From assembly GCF_947507565.1 (NCBI RefSeq), contig NC_089182.1, forward strand, positions 2,666,001-2,730,000: DNA of 64,000 nt, given 5' to 3'. Origin of the DNA: Oscarella lobularis. Lineage: Eukaryota; Porifera; Homoscleromorpha; Homosclerophorida; Oscarellidae. A model generated the notes under the pieces. The model was not told the DNA's origin. It saw only the letters and a list, made by a program, of their open reading frames with translations, and searched no databases. This document shows positions 1-12,863 of this stretch, one piece after another. The stretch's first letter is position 1. Each line of letters opens with the position of its first letter. Position numbers and translations under genes: made by a program.

Positions 1-2077
1 GGATTAGCACCGCAACTGAGAAGTTGAACGACGTTCTATAGCAAAAGCAGTGTATATGAAAATCAAATTTCGTACATATACATACAGACTCGACTTACTC
101 GGAAATAGCCTCCGGTTGCCGCGTAGTGAAGAGCCGTGTCGCTATCAGTAGCGTCTTTCATATTCAAAAAATCCTGACTAATATTCTTTCCCTTGCACAG
201 GATATATATACAAATACAAAAAGCATTTGAGCGCTGCTCGCAATACCTCGAGCACGAATTCCATGGTTTCAATGTGTCCGACCGCTTGGTGAACAACCGA
301 GCAGCCCGTTGCATTGACGACCGTCAAGTCGGCGCCGGAGTTGATAAGAAGGCGCACCGTCTTCGTGCAGCCGTGATGAGCGGCGAGCAAAACAGGCGTA
401 TTGCCCTCTCTGTCTTTCGAATCGATAGCAGCACCCTAAATCAATAAATAGAGCTAATAGCCCAAGGGGGAACTTTACGTGCCTTCGACAGTAGAAGCTC
501 CACAACTTCGGGTAAATCTGCTTTGGACGCTCTAGACAAGATAGGGAAGTGAATTTCTACATGATGTGGGTATACGATGCCTACTCGTGAAGCGGCATGC
601 GACCTTTGTTGTTCCTCATGTGAACAATGTCTTCGTCGACGCTAACCAAGTGGCGAACGATTCCAACGAAGCCGAGCTGAGCGGCCAAATGCAGCGGCGT
701 GTCACCGCAAAGCTACGACAAGCAACAAAAAAATCTCTCGCATGAGACAGTAATCGAGAAAGGAATAATTTTAGTAACCATGCAATGCTTCAACCTGACG
801 CCTTTCTCCAGACACATACGCACGACCTAAGGACATAGAAAACCCTCCGCTTCGTTTTCTACGTAATAACTTACAGGAAGGTGACCGCTGCGAACGGCTA
901 GATGAAGTAGAGACGACTGCGTCAAATCAGCCATGTGCAGTATGTCCTTCCACATAGTGCAGTGGATCTTACGCTTGCAAGCTAAAGATGCACACCATCC
1001 TTCTAAAATTTCTTCTTTTTAATTAACTAATTGATCACCGTGCTGAAACAGGACGTCGAGAACGCTTCGCGATCCCTTCAGCGCTGCCGTGCTGAACGGC
1101 GTGAAGAGATTCTGATCGCGACACAGAAGCAATTTGACGTCAGAAGGGTAATTCACCGACGAGAGCAATTCGGGGCAATCTTGAAGTGTGCCCTTTTCCT
1201 CTTCTCCTCCTCCTCCTCCTCCTTCTCTTTGTGGACCATTCAGTTGCTGGATGGCAATCTCGCGTTGCTCCTCGACGTACAAATCATCGTTGTCGCTCGT
1301 CGCGTTGCTGCTCTCGCGACCCGCCACGGAGATCATGCGAGCGAAACGAAACGCTTTTTTCTTGTCCTCGTCGTAGTGAAGAAGGAGCGCGGCAATTTCC
1401 GGCAAATCGGCCTCGGCGGCCACGTGCAACGCCGTTTGGCCTTTGGGCGAGCGCAGCGTCGTGTTCGGCTCTTCTTCGAGCACGTGCTGGCGGACGAGGT
1501 ATAAAACGTGCGATTAATTATTTAATCTATATTTATCTGTATGTTGTGATGGGCTATGAGACCGCTCAACATATTTTTCTCGTGTTGCCATCTGGAGACA
1601 TGCCATGCGTTCTCACTTCAACAATGGCCGTGCTTCCCGTTCTGACTGCCATGTGGAGAAGTGGCTCGCGTTCGCTCGGATTCGAGTCGACGTACTTCTG
1701 AACGATTCGCGTCATCAGTTTCGTTTCGCAGTCTGTCAGTGACCTCGGTGTCGAATCTATTGGCAACGAAGCCAGATTGGAATGATGACGTATCATTAGG
1801 CGACACTCGTACCACTACGTATTGATTCTACCTCGTTTCTGCTTCCATCGGCCCAGAACGCGATTTATAACCATAATTTCGTTTGCCTTTTTTTCGAACG
1901 CGCCAGTGACCTACAGGATAGGACGTTAGGTTTATATTCTGCAGTCGGTTGTCTTACTAGTGCTTGGCCGCGCTTTCGCTTCTTTAGCTGGCGCGGACTG
2001 AACGAATGACCGCGCGGAAGCGACTTGATCTTGTCGTCTTCGCTTGCCTGGTAGAAGCTTTCATTTCCCAGGTCCAT
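1..2077 (-). CDS. TRPA1-like ankyrin-repeat protein, 5' part only (runs off left edge)
   Basis: Spliced gene read right to left from ATG 2077. At least nine ankyrin repeats are visible across about ten small exons, for example GQTALHVAAEADLPEI, SSLLHLAVRSGHLPVV, GDTPLHLAAQLGFVGIV and DTALHYAATGGYF. Joins keep frame: exon 1 (2077-1958) ends at a GTAAGA donor, and the 1617/1489 join restores one repeat. The order and spacing of repeats, and a long non-canonical insert near 1150-1380, resemble the N-terminal ankyrin domain of TRPA1 cation channels. The channel domain would lie outside the window, so this could instead be another long ankyrin protein. A GA-rich stretch near 1195-1235 encodes a Gly/Glu tract in the insert. 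The first exons (MDLGNESFYQ) show no domain and are the least certain part. Confidence 0.6.
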
Positions 2078-2296
2078 TCTTTTGTCAATGAGGTGAACAG
2101 TAGCGCACGTACGAGGCGGAAGCAGGAAGGGGTAGACTTAGTCATCCTCATCCTCACATAGATTTCCACCCGAGACCCCTTCTAAAAAATAAAGACTTCG
2201 CCAAAATTGAGCTTCGTATCAATTAAGTAGTCAATTATGTAACAAAACTTCTATGTACTGTATAGCCAATCGTGTCCTCTACTTTTCATTCTTAGG

Positions 2297-4814
2297 TCAA
2301 GTCTTTCGCTTTTTCTTTTTATGAGAACGATGTCTTTGTTGCGGCCTACTATCAGGACCGAAACCCTGTTCGTAGTCCTGAAAAAACCTGTTGAAGAATT
2401 CGTCTGGACCAGGATTTCTCCTAGAGCAAAAAAAACAAGAAAATATTAGGTTAGAGACTAAATCGAACGCTCCAACGTTCACCGTGACGAGTTTGGACGT
2501 CGAGGCGGTCGGCCAAAGAACGGTTGCGACGGCGGCGGCGGCGGAGGCGGCTGAGAAGACGACGACGGATCTCTCGTCGCAAGACGCATGACGATCAAGT
2601 GATGATTCGGCGGAACGCGAGACATAAGATTCTGCATTGTCAGACGACATGAAATCCAAACCTATATACGCGGACCCTCCTCACCTGACAACCGGCCCAC
2701 TCGCTTACGTCCCACACAGCGCGATCCATGCAAGCATAGAAAAATACCTTGAAACCTAGCATGGCCGTTTCGCACCATAGATCGCCCTACGACAAAAAAA
2801 ACGATGTCTAGGAACGAAGTGGCACTTTGTTCTTTCTCCACCTCGGTGACGGGGTGACGTCTGCCGTTGCATGCTGAGCAATAACGAGCTGCATAGAGCG
2901 GTCGATCGGTTCGGTAGCGTCGGTGCGAACCGTTGCAGTTTTGACACTGGAGCCAATTCTTAGCCTTGGGAGATACGCTGTGTTGTATTAGATAACCCAC
3001 CTAAACTAATTTTCTTACCTCTTCCATTTTTTTCTTCATATCTTCGAAGAACTCTTCGAATTTTGTCTGAAAAATCGATAGATCGAATTTGCTTCTCGAT
3101 AGTTTGCACTACCAATGTACTCTTAGCGCTTCGGATTCAAATGATTTGCTGTCGTATTCCCTCCGTTTTTCCTTTCGAAAAAAATTCAGATAACAAACGA
3201 CGCTTCCACGTGACTTTTTTCTCACCGAATCTTTCAACGTTTCAAAGGCTTGCGACAAAATCTTAAACGCCTCTTCCGTACCGGGACTCTCGTTCTGCTC
3301 GCGAGAAATAAAAACCAAGATGATTTCTCCTCGTGCCTCTTACTTTATCAGGATGAACCATCACCGCCTGTTTTCTGTAGTGGCGTTTGATTTCCTCTTC
3401 GCTTGCATCTCTGGCAACGCCAAGAATACTATAAAGATCCTTATCTCGACACGTCAAGAGTCGTTCCACCGCTTCGTGGCCTAAACACATGCAGACGTAT
3501 AAAAGAAAAAAAGAGAGTCTATTTCGCGTACTTGTCGTTGGAAGTTCGATTGTGTAATTCGACGTACCGTCGTTCGTCTTGTTATTAGTTGAAGTGTTAT
3601 TACTATTATTGTAGCTTGCTTTGGGTTCTCGTCCTAATTTCGTTAGCATAGACGTTTTGATCGTGATCCACGCGCGACGCAGTCGCGGTTGCGCGTGTTC
3701 GCGCCACACAAAGACGGTCTTTACTCGCACGTAAGCACAAGCGAGAGAACCGTAATAGAAAGTCCATTCTTTAACAATACAAATGACCGACCAGATCCTG
3801 AAAAACACAAGAATCATATTATAAAGTCTCTCTATATATACAATGTATGTACACTTTAGCCAATAACGCGAGTCCAGTCCAGACAAAAGCCAGAATGTAT
3901 ATGCCAGTTCGAAGCAGTTTTTCTTTCAAATCTAATGCACGGCATCGATAGCTTTTTTTCTATTACAATACATTCTCTTTTTTACCTTCACCTCTCCCAT
4001 TCCCGTCCTCGCCGTCATCGTCGTCCCAGACAGCCCTTTTCCGTCCCCTCGACCTCGATTTTCCGCATTCCCTTTTCCGTCCTTTGTATTCGCCTCCAGT
4101 CGACGTCATCGGCGTCGTCGTCACTTCTCCGTCGACGTCAGGCCGCCGTCGTCTCCCGGCGGCAATCGTGCGCGAAATTCTCGCTCCGCCGACGCGCAAA
4201 CCGGCGGGCGGCGGACGACATCGACTCGACCCATCCTCCGTCGACGTCGTTCGATTCGCTTCGCACGACGACGATTCGCTATAGATCGTATTTTCTTCCG
4301 TTTCTCCGCGCTCGTCGTCGGCGTCGATGCCCGATTCGTTCGCCAGGCGACCTCCCTTTACCGTCCATCGATCGTCGTCGGTCGTTTCGTTGGTCGTTTC
4401 GCTGGTGGCGATTTCTTTTAGGAGTTCTCCGTATTTTGACTCGGTGTCGTTCATTCGCATCGCCTGGGAAGAGCGGGACAAAGAGTCGCGTTTGGGGAAT
4501 GGGGTAGGCCTCTATGCAGAGCGGCTGCACCTTCTTGAGCAGTTCGACGGCTCGTTCTGCATTTCCATCGGCGATTTTTGCCTTTGCTAGGCTGAAAAAC
4601 GATTCGGCTGATTCCCTGCACGAGTCGTCTTGCGTTAGATTGAGAAATAGGTATCGCGGCGTTCGACTTAGGATGCGAGTAGATGCGCACGACACTCATC
4701 GTACCTGTTTGCCGCCTGGAGAGCCGAATCCATTGTGTTTTCGCTTGACGAATAGTACGGGCCTTCACTCTGTAAGATCCCCGGAGAATCATCTTTCTTT
4801 GCCGAATGTGTCAT
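2297..4814 (-). CDS. DNAJC14: DNAJC14-like J-domain protein with membrane segments and Jiv90-type zinc region
   Basis: Multi-exon gene. The start exon (MTHSAKKDDSPG) begins at 4814, followed by a helical segment (SFFSLAKAKIADGNAERAV), a Ser/Asp-rich linker (4460-3975), hydrophobic membrane segments (about 3935-3740; LRTGIYILAFVWTGLALL), then the J domain with the HPD motif (VMVHPDK, about 3470-3250). Next comes a Cys-rich module with two CxxC pairs (QCQNCNGSHRRY and ARYCSACN, about 2950-2870), and a Lys/Arg-rich tail ending KKKKRKT. This order matches DNAJC14, an ER-membrane Hsp70 co-chaperone known to help export some receptors. Intron phases agree at the joins worked out, including a 66-bp intron near 4540-4475. 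The start codon overlaps the first possible ATG of the divergent gene at 4813. Confidence 0.82.
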
Positions 4815-6789
4815 GTCACTTGGCACAATAGCTCTTGGTTGCGTTTTTTGCATTGGATTTTTGATTCGCGGAAACGGGAACGCTTCTGAGTCTCCTGACG
4901 TCACGATGGATCTGACGTCACTAGTGCAAAAAGCGTTTGAGCACTATGACTCAGGAAGATTTGAAGCGTCAATTCAACTGCTTACCAAAGCAGACCGCAT
5001 TTCTCCGAATCAGCCAGACATACTCGAATTACTGGCTATGACTCATCTCGAAGCAAATCGACCCGAAAGGGCTCTGCACTTTTACGAGAGAAAACTAAGC
5101 CTACTTTCACTGGGAGATACGAACGATATAGCAACGACGTCCTATAGTCTCGGAGTTGTCTATACAAAGCTGAATCAGCCTATGAAGGCAGCAGCTTACT
5201 ATAAAGTCTGTTACAGTACTACACGGATTTTCATTTTTTTTATGATTCTAAAAAGGACTCTCTGCGTTACGATGAGCATAATTCGAATGCTCACTGCAAC
5301 TTGGGCATCGTTCTCGCAGAGTTAGGCCAAATGTGTGTGTCTCAGTTCTCTTGTCTTGCTTAGTTTGACGTTAAGATTTTAGGGAGGAAGCAAAGTCGTC
5401 TTTGCGCACGGCTTTGCTGCTCAATCCTAAAGACGACTACGCTGCTCACGAGCTCTTACTTATTGAAAAGCAGGAAGGAGAAGAGAATTTGATTAGAGAA
5501 TTAGAAGAGAAAAGCGAAAGGGACAATTTGACGATTTTTTCTGGTTTTGGTCAAATCGATCGACGGTATCATTCGCTTTAGAATTAAATTCGTTACATAA
5601 ACAACGTATTCTTACTAGAGCGGGGCTTTCGGCGAAAGACTTCGTTCAAGAATATGTCATGCAATCGCGCCCTCTCATATTAACTGACGTCGCATCTAAG
5701 ATGGTGCCCCAAATGTGGAATTACGACTACGTGCTCGACCATTGTCGTCGCAAAAAAGTAACGCTCAATAAACGAATTCGCGACAAACGATTGTGGGCTG
5801 ATCTTGCCCCTAGCCGCGAGGTAAGCACTCTTAGACGTCATAACTGCTTCGCTAGACTTGGGGTACTCGTAGACAACGGTAGGGCAGTTTATAGAAGATC
5901 TTCTTGCTGATAAGACCAGCGAGCACTACTTACATGACTACAGTTTACCTCTCAACTGTCCAGCTCTGCTTGAAGGCTTAAGGCATGGCACTGAAAGTCT
6001 ACAGATAAGGCATAACTTGACTGAGTTCTGTGAAGGATACCGGGGTACTTTGCCCGCGATTTCCTACAACGAGTGCCCAATTTTTTCCGGGGACAGCCAC
6101 TTCTTTATAGGAATATGTGGCCCAGTCTATTTATTGGTCCCAAAGGTTAGCGCGTGAAGAGATTGCCTCGCACGTCTATGAGATCATTCCTTTGTATTGC
6201 AAGGAACGATGAGTGGCCTTCACATTGATTCTCTGTGTACGAATTTTTGGATGGCCTTGTTCAAGGGACGAAAGAAGTGGACGTTCTACGAAAAAGAAGC
6301 AGTTCATTACTTATACTATGACTGGACAAAGGTAGTGTCTCAATTCTGTTAGCACTACTGTATGAAATTTGTTTCTAGTCTGCCTTCAAAACGGATCCGC
6401 TACGGCCAAATTTTGAATCATTTCCTCTCTCTAGATATGCTCAGAAAACAGAAGTTATTTTGGAGCCAGGAGAGGTGGGCTGCTTCTATTTGGCAATAGT
6501 GTTGATCAAATTTTTGCTTTCTAAGGTCATTTTCGTTCCAGCTGAAGTGCCTCATTTAGTTGTCAATTTGGAAGACACCATTGCCATCAGTGCTAATTAC
6601 GTAGACCAGTCTAATTACCACTGTACGTGCGATGATCTCGAAGTATCGGGAAAAAGACAGAAAGAGAAAAAACTTCTTCGCTCTGTGCTGTGTAGCGATA
6701 CTTTCAAGAACAATCTATTCGAGGGGTTGACTGTAGTTAGAGAAGGTGCAGACTATGTAAACTGGGAAGAATATAAAAGTCCTAAATAG
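4813..6789 (+). CDS. TPR-JmjC (cupin) 2-oxoglutarate oxygenase, possibly membrane-anchored
   Basis: About eight exons. The N-terminal part has TPR-like helices (FEHYDSGRFEASIQLLTKA; HCNLGIVLAEL; LLNPKDDYAAHELL). The C-terminal part is a JmjC/cupin domain: entry segment SRPLILTDVASKM, then the Fe(II) ligands His-x-Asp in SGLHIDSL (6221-6229) and the distal His in AEVPHLVVN (about 6552). These residues predict an active Fe(II)/2OG hydroxylase or demethylase; the substrate is unknown. If translation starts at 4813, residues 1-29 hold a hydrophobic stretch (TIALGCVFCIGFLI) that would act as a signal anchor, giving an ER layout like that of aspartyl hydroxylase. If it starts at ATG 4906 (MDLTSLVQKAF), the protein is soluble. 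Two TGACGTCA sites flank ATG 4906, so the upstream stretch may be promoter. TAG stop at 6787. Confidence 0.78.
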
Positions 6790-6944
6790 CTGCCTTCGTT
6801 TATAGAAATTGAATATAATTTTCTCGTGTTTAGCACAAGAGACATTGAGAGAAACAATAACATTACCGTGGATAATCACATATACAGCGATTTTCATTTG
6901 CACTCGTCACTACTGGCCTAAGACCCCATTGCACGCCTTTGTGC

Positions 6945-9900
6945 ATGGATGCCTTAAAACTAGGCTTTCTCTACGCTACGGTGCTGCTTTCGTATGCACA
7001 CCAATTCGACCCTCCCGTCTTACCAGTAGATCTCTTCGATCTGAACTATAACTTGACGAACAACACGCCACAGGGATTCGCTCTAGAAAAACAACTAACA
7101 GTGGAGAGCATCGTTCGGCAGGACTGCGACGGGCCGGCGAAACGAGTTATCAACAAATGGTGCCAAATGAGAGCCACGACCCAATGGAAAGCGTTCGAGC
7201 CCGAACCACGATACTCTCACGACGCAGCCGCTTACAGTCGAGGTAAGGAGTTCGGAAATCTAAGGCGAATGCTCGTATTTGGCGGAGTTGGCCCGGCCCT
7301 GGGGTACGAAGGCAAAACGTGGACGTTTCTGCCCTGGTCGGGATCGTGGGTAAGAATCCCTGAAACTTCTCCGAGTCCCATCACAAGAAAGTTTCACACG
7401 TTGACGACACTTTGCGACGCGCAGGTCGTTCTGATCGGAGGAGTTTCGGCAATGACGCGACAAGTCTTCAACGACACGTGGATTTTCGACGGGAAAACGG
7501 AAACGTGGAACGAGGTGCGCGTCGTAGCACCTTCGAACGAAAGCGAAATCTTTTTGCCGAGAAATCGTCACACAGCGAACGCCGTGCTCGATCCCGAGTC
7601 TCCCTGCAGCTGCAAGGAATCCGTTCTCATATTCGGCGGAGTCAGCGACAATGGAGACCTCATCCATTATGCTTCCAGACTTCGTTTTTTCAACGAACTG
7701 TGGATGCTTCGTTGTGTTTCGGAAGGAAACGAAATATCGCCCGTGCGTACCTATCAATACAAGAAAATTACTAGCCGAAAAAAATTTTGGCCTCGAGCTC
7801 GCGCCGCTCACGCGGCGGCGTATTCAACGCAAAGGCACGCTCTTTACGTGTGGGGAGGTCAAAGTAAAATGATAGTAACATTTGCTGATATTTGGATATT
7901 CAATTTAAGAGCGATGCTTTGGGAAGGGCTGATCGTTCCGGACGACGTGCTCGGGAAAGCTGGAAGTAGTGTCTATGCGAAAGGAATCTACGTCGCGGAA
8001 CACGAAGTCATTTTGTACTTGGCCACGTCAGGTAATCCCCTAGTCCTTGACACACGTACGAATCAAACCGCAGTCGCGACGAACGACTTTACGGGACTAG
8101 ACTACTTACCGCTTCTTCTGTTTTCCGCCGTGAAGATAGAAAAAGCGGTTATGGTATATGGAGGATTATCAAAAATCTCCCGTAATACTAGATCTGCCAA
8201 ATATTACAACTTGCTGAAATCAAACCTGGTTTGGAATTTCACCATGACAACCAAAACCAGGTACTACTGGCAACGAAACGCCATTATTATGACGCATCCA
8301 AATCTGAGAGACTGGGGTGTTAACTACTATTACGACAACAATTTCTACCTATTCGGCGGAGTTTTGCAGTCGGGAGATACGTTTACGGAATTCAAGGACG
8401 ACTATTTGTGGGTGCTAAACTTAAAAGCAATGACTTGGTGGAAATACAAGCCCGAAGTTTTTCCCAGAACTGTTTCTTCGGCTTCTTGGGATCTGCTCGA
8501 CAAAACAAACAAAGACAGGGCTGTTCTTGTTCTGCACGGAGGCATGCTTAGTTCAATATTCAATCTGGCGGCCAGTGACGAGACGTGGGGATATCATTTA
8601 CATACTAGAATGTGGACAAAAATCAGGCGTAGACAGACGGTGTTACCAAGAGCTGGACACACTATGGTGTCGTTAGGAAATCATTCGTTCTTACTATTTG
8701 GAGGAGTCGTGCAGAAGAGAAAGCACGACGCAGGACTCATAGAATGGATTATGGCAAACGATATGTGGATTGTTACCGTTGACGATTCGTACAATTCAGA
8801 GTGGTTTCAGCTATTTCCTATCAATCAAAGGCGGTCTCGTTTTTATCCTCCCCCGGTCAAAGGACACAAAGCCTTTATCAGGGAAGGAAGAATGTTTATT
8901 ATAAGTGGCATGCTTGACGAACAAACGGTATTTTATGGCCTGTGGTCGTATCACATACGACGACAAATTTGGGAATGTTTGCATTCAAAAACCAATTTCG
9001 GCGACCGATTGTTTTTCATAGACAATCTCTTCGTCGAGGCTTCCACTACTGAAAAACTATTCGCCATCGGAAATTTGACTCTGAACGATGCCAATTTCAG
9101 CCTTTATCATTCGTTCGGGGTCCCGCCGCCATCTATACGCGCTTTACTTACCCTTCATATTAAAACTAATCAGTGGACTATCCTACAATATATTCCAACA
9201 TCGCAATCGCCAGCAGGACTTTTCTCTTTCAAAGAAACATTAAAACTGACAACGACAATGTTTGACCTGGAGAACGGCTTAGCTCGAATTCTAAAAATTA
9301 CTCCCGGTTGCTTCCGAGGATACCACAGCGCCAATTTCTCTTATGAGCGCTGTCTACAATGCCCGGTGGGAACTTTTTCACTCGACGGTGCAGAAGAATG
9401 TTCGAAATGTCCGAAAGGACTAACGACCAAAACGGCTCGAGCTACGAGCATTGGGGACTGCATTTGCCGCAGGGACTATTGCTCGCAGGGCACTTGCGTT
9501 CTAGTTAACTCTAATAACGTCCCGGCGCCGTTTTGCAAATGCAAAGCCGGTTTCACGGGCAATAGATGCGAATATCCAACGTACTATCTCGTGACTCTTG
9601 GAATAGCTGTACTGCTTACTGTCGTCCTCCTGAGTATATTGCTAATGCGAAACATGAAAAAGAGCAAGACTGAGCTCAACTACACAAAACAAGAGTTGGA
9701 CGATACGGAAAAGAAGCGAAGCGCTTTAGACGACGTCTGGCAAATCAATTGGAACGAGATCAAAATCCTATCTCAACTCGACAGGGGGGGAAGTGGCGAC
9801 GTGTACAAGGGCGAGTACAGAGAACTGACAATCGCCGTGAAAAAATTAAAAGACGCCGACTACGAACGAAGAGATCGTTTCACGTTGGAATTTCAAAGGG

Positions 9901-10702
9901 AAATCGAACTAATGAAAACGACTCGACATCCAAACATCGTGCTATTTATCGGGGGCGGTCAGATACCGGAAGACGGATGTCCATTTTTGGTATTAGAATA
10001 CCTGTCTAGAGGGGACCTCGGCACCATTCTCAGAAATACCCAGATACCCATCAGGGAATTGCAATTTGCCTTGGACATAGCCAAAGGCATGCAATTCCTT
10101 CACAATCTCTCACCTCCACAAGTCCACAGAGACTTGAAAAGTAATAATTTATTGGTAAGCGAACGTTGGGTGGTAAAGGTCGCCGATTTCGGTCAAGCGC
10201 GATTAGTGAGCACGGAGAAAATAGCGCAGGAGTCGAGAACACCGGACGAGTGCGCGGCAACGAACGACGAAACCGTTCCGCTCTTAATGAAACCCAATCG
10301 TTCCATGACTACTAATCTTGGAACTCTACTGTGGAGATCTCCTGAACTTTTTGAGAGAAGACCGTATGGAACACCAACGGACGTTTACAGGTAAGATTAT
10401 CGTACGGACGATTCATAGTGTCTAACTATCGTTTCCTTAGCTATGGAGTCGTTTTGTGGGAAATTTGGCATCGAAAATTGCCGTTCTACGACTATCCGTT
10501 TAGGTGGGGACATCAACTACGAAGTGCGGTGGTGAGGGGGCAAAGGCCGCGAATTTCGGATCGATGTCCGACGGAAATTAGAGGTCTAATCACGGCGTGC
10601 TGGGATAATTGCCAAAATGCAAGACCTACCTTCCAAAGTGTCGTCGATCGTCTGCAAGAATTGGCCATCACATCGGACGAGACATCGGCTATCTCAGAAT
10701 AG
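6945..10702 (+). CDS. Receptor-like kinase: Kelch repeats, GCC2/GCC3 cysteine module, EGF, TM, TKL-type kinase
   Basis: Two exons (6945-10390 and 10441-10702, 50-bp intron) give about 1235 residues. ATG 6945 opens a short signal peptide (LGFLYATVLLSYA). Residues about 60-720 carry at least eight Kelch-type blades (LVFGGV, VLIGGV, LIFGGV, YVWGGQ, MVYGGL, YLFGGV, VLHGGM, LLFGGV). A GCC2/GCC3 module follows (CLQCPVGTFSLDGAEECSKC, about 803), an EGF domain (YCSQGTCV to CKCKAGFTGNRC), a TM helix (about 880-902), and a kinase (about 939-1222). The kinase has GGSGDVYKG, VKKLK, HRDLKSNN, VADFG and WRSPE, so it looks active. HRDLKSNN with WRSPE points to the TKL group rather than true tyrosine kinases. 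The ectodomain resembles attractin/MEGF8-type Kelch-EGF proteins. A 3.4-kb exon is exceptional in this window. Confidence 0.85.
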
Positions 10703-10814
10703 ACTCTATGTAGATGAACTGCTGCTCGAAAAAACGTGAAGAATTTAGGCGTTTAGTTACCTTTTTGCAAATCACCGGGGCCCGGATAGCTAGTCAAACA
10801 GGACCCGTACAAGC

Positions 10815-12643
10815 ATGTCAACGAAAGTGAACGAATACCTCGCAGAACGACAGAGATCGGCTGCGTCGCCTGAGATCGCTCACCAATGGGTAGAGCTCGA
10901 AGATCTCTACACTAAGAAGTGAGGTCGCACGACAGAAAGCGCTAACTAAGGATGCTGTCTCGTTCCGGAAGGTTATGGCACCAACTGACGCTAAAACTCA
11001 AGGATTTCATTCAAGACGGTGGCTGTTCTGGTCCTAACGAACTGTTTGAGGTAGAAAAAACGAGGAGCTAGTTGGTAGAAAACATCGGCATCTTTCTTCC
11101 AGATGTACGAACGATTTCTCTCGGATTTCGAACACAGGTTTTCGTAGGAAGTCTTATATTCGAACGAGCTCGAAGCTTCTCTTGTAGAATCAATCCCCTG
11201 TCGCTCGTGGAAATCGTTCTTCGCGTCGTGGGAGACATAAAGGGTCGGTTCACTCACCAGAGAGATTTTGAGCGTTAAATCTCTTTAGATCCGTCGAAGG
11301 CGATCGAGTTCTTAGAGGGAATAGGGGCCAAGGTGAAGGGCAGCTTGGAGGCGGCGATTCTCTGCGAAACCGAAATTGGAACGACAAAACTTGAATGCGG
11401 CGATCTCGTCGCGGTCAAGGTGAGCCAGTCAGAATGCCGGGCGGAGTCGCTTATTGGCTGACTTGCGTCACTCCTCCAGGCCCTGATTCGCTCGACGGGA
11501 GATCGTTTAGAGACAGTCGACACGGTGTCTTTCATTCACGCACGCTTCTACAATCTGTCCAGTAGATATTACATGGTATATATAGATGAGGGGGGTTGGC
11601 GGGGTTAGAGACGTTGAGTACGGGACGTTTTAGTTGACTTCAGCTCACGCTGAATACTACAGAGACGCTCTCCGCTATCTGGGCTGTATTGAAATGGATG
11701 ACATTCCCGGTAGAGAAATTATTATCTCACCCCACGTTGAACCGTAATATGTATATGAGCAGTGGAGGAGCGACGAGATCGCGCTTTTAAACTCTCCATT
11801 GCTGCAATTCTCGGTGACGGGGTCTATAATTTTGGAGAATTGGTAATTATGTAACTCGGTTCGTGCGACGGGCGAATCTCTTACGTGTAATTCCAGTTGG
11901 CTCACCCCATTTTGAGTTCGCTGCAGGAAACGGAGCATCAGTGGCTTGTTGATTTGCTCTATGCATTCAATAGCGGTATTTCAGTCAGCACCTTGTCTAG
12001 TGTTTTCGGCAAACGTTTTCCCTCTAGGAAGCCTTCCTAAATTCTATGAACTTAGACCTCGCTGGGAGTCTCAGGTAGGTATTATTTCATTACATAATGG
12101 ATTATTGATGTTGATTCTAGCATGACTTGGTTCAAAGCGAAGCCAAGTTGCTAGAAAAGATTCGTCTTTTATGCATCATGGAGGTAACCTTGTTTGCTTA
12201 TTTTTTTTTCAATTTTACATGCTACACTTTGGCTATAGTTGACGTTTACGAGACCCTCAACTAATAGAAGCATACCTTTTCAAGTGATAGCTGATGCAAG
12301 CCAGATTTCTTTAAAACAGGTATACAGAATTTTCTGTTCATCCAATACCTCAACATTAGAATTGCAGGTTGAGTTTTTGGTAATGAAGGCTTTATCTCTT
12401 GGATTGGTGAAGGGAACCATAGATGAAGTTAAGCAACTTGTCAATATGACGTGGGTGCAGCCGAGAGTCCTTGATCTTTCTCAGGTACTTTACCTAATAT
12501 GAGAAAAGAGAGTACTGTAGTTTGAGTAAAATTCTTTTATCAATTAGATACAGGGAATGTGCCAGAGGCTTGATGAATGGAGTAAGAACGTGAAGCAGAC
12601 AATACACATGATTGAAGATCACAGCCCGGAACTCTTAGCATAG
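10815..12643 (+). CDS. PSMD13: 26S proteasome non-ATPase subunit 13 (Rpn9)
   Basis: Multi-exon gene from ATG 10815 ([15 protein letters not shown]) to TAG 12641. Segments in order match PSMD13/Rpn9: [104 protein letters not shown], the PCI-domain core [32 protein letters not shown] and [13 protein letters not shown]. Rpn9 is a PCI-domain subunit of the proteasome lid that helps hold Rpn10 and the lid architecture. Introns are mostly under 80 bp. It lies about 110 bp downstream of the Kelch kinase in the same orientation. No truncation is seen. Confidence 0.93.
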
Positions 12644-12863
12644 AGCCTAACAATAGGGAAGAACGTCTTTGCATAAAAAAATCAAAAGATAGACTTGTTG
12701 AGAAAATTCCTAGTCACCCACACAAAATTGATTACCTGTACACATCAGGGAGGGTCCTCATCGATAGTAATTATTTGTGGCCTAAGTCGACTGCTAGTAT
12801 ACGGGCTACAATCACATGACACGCAGAATAGATAGATAGATTTACGCTAGCGACGCCGAGGAG

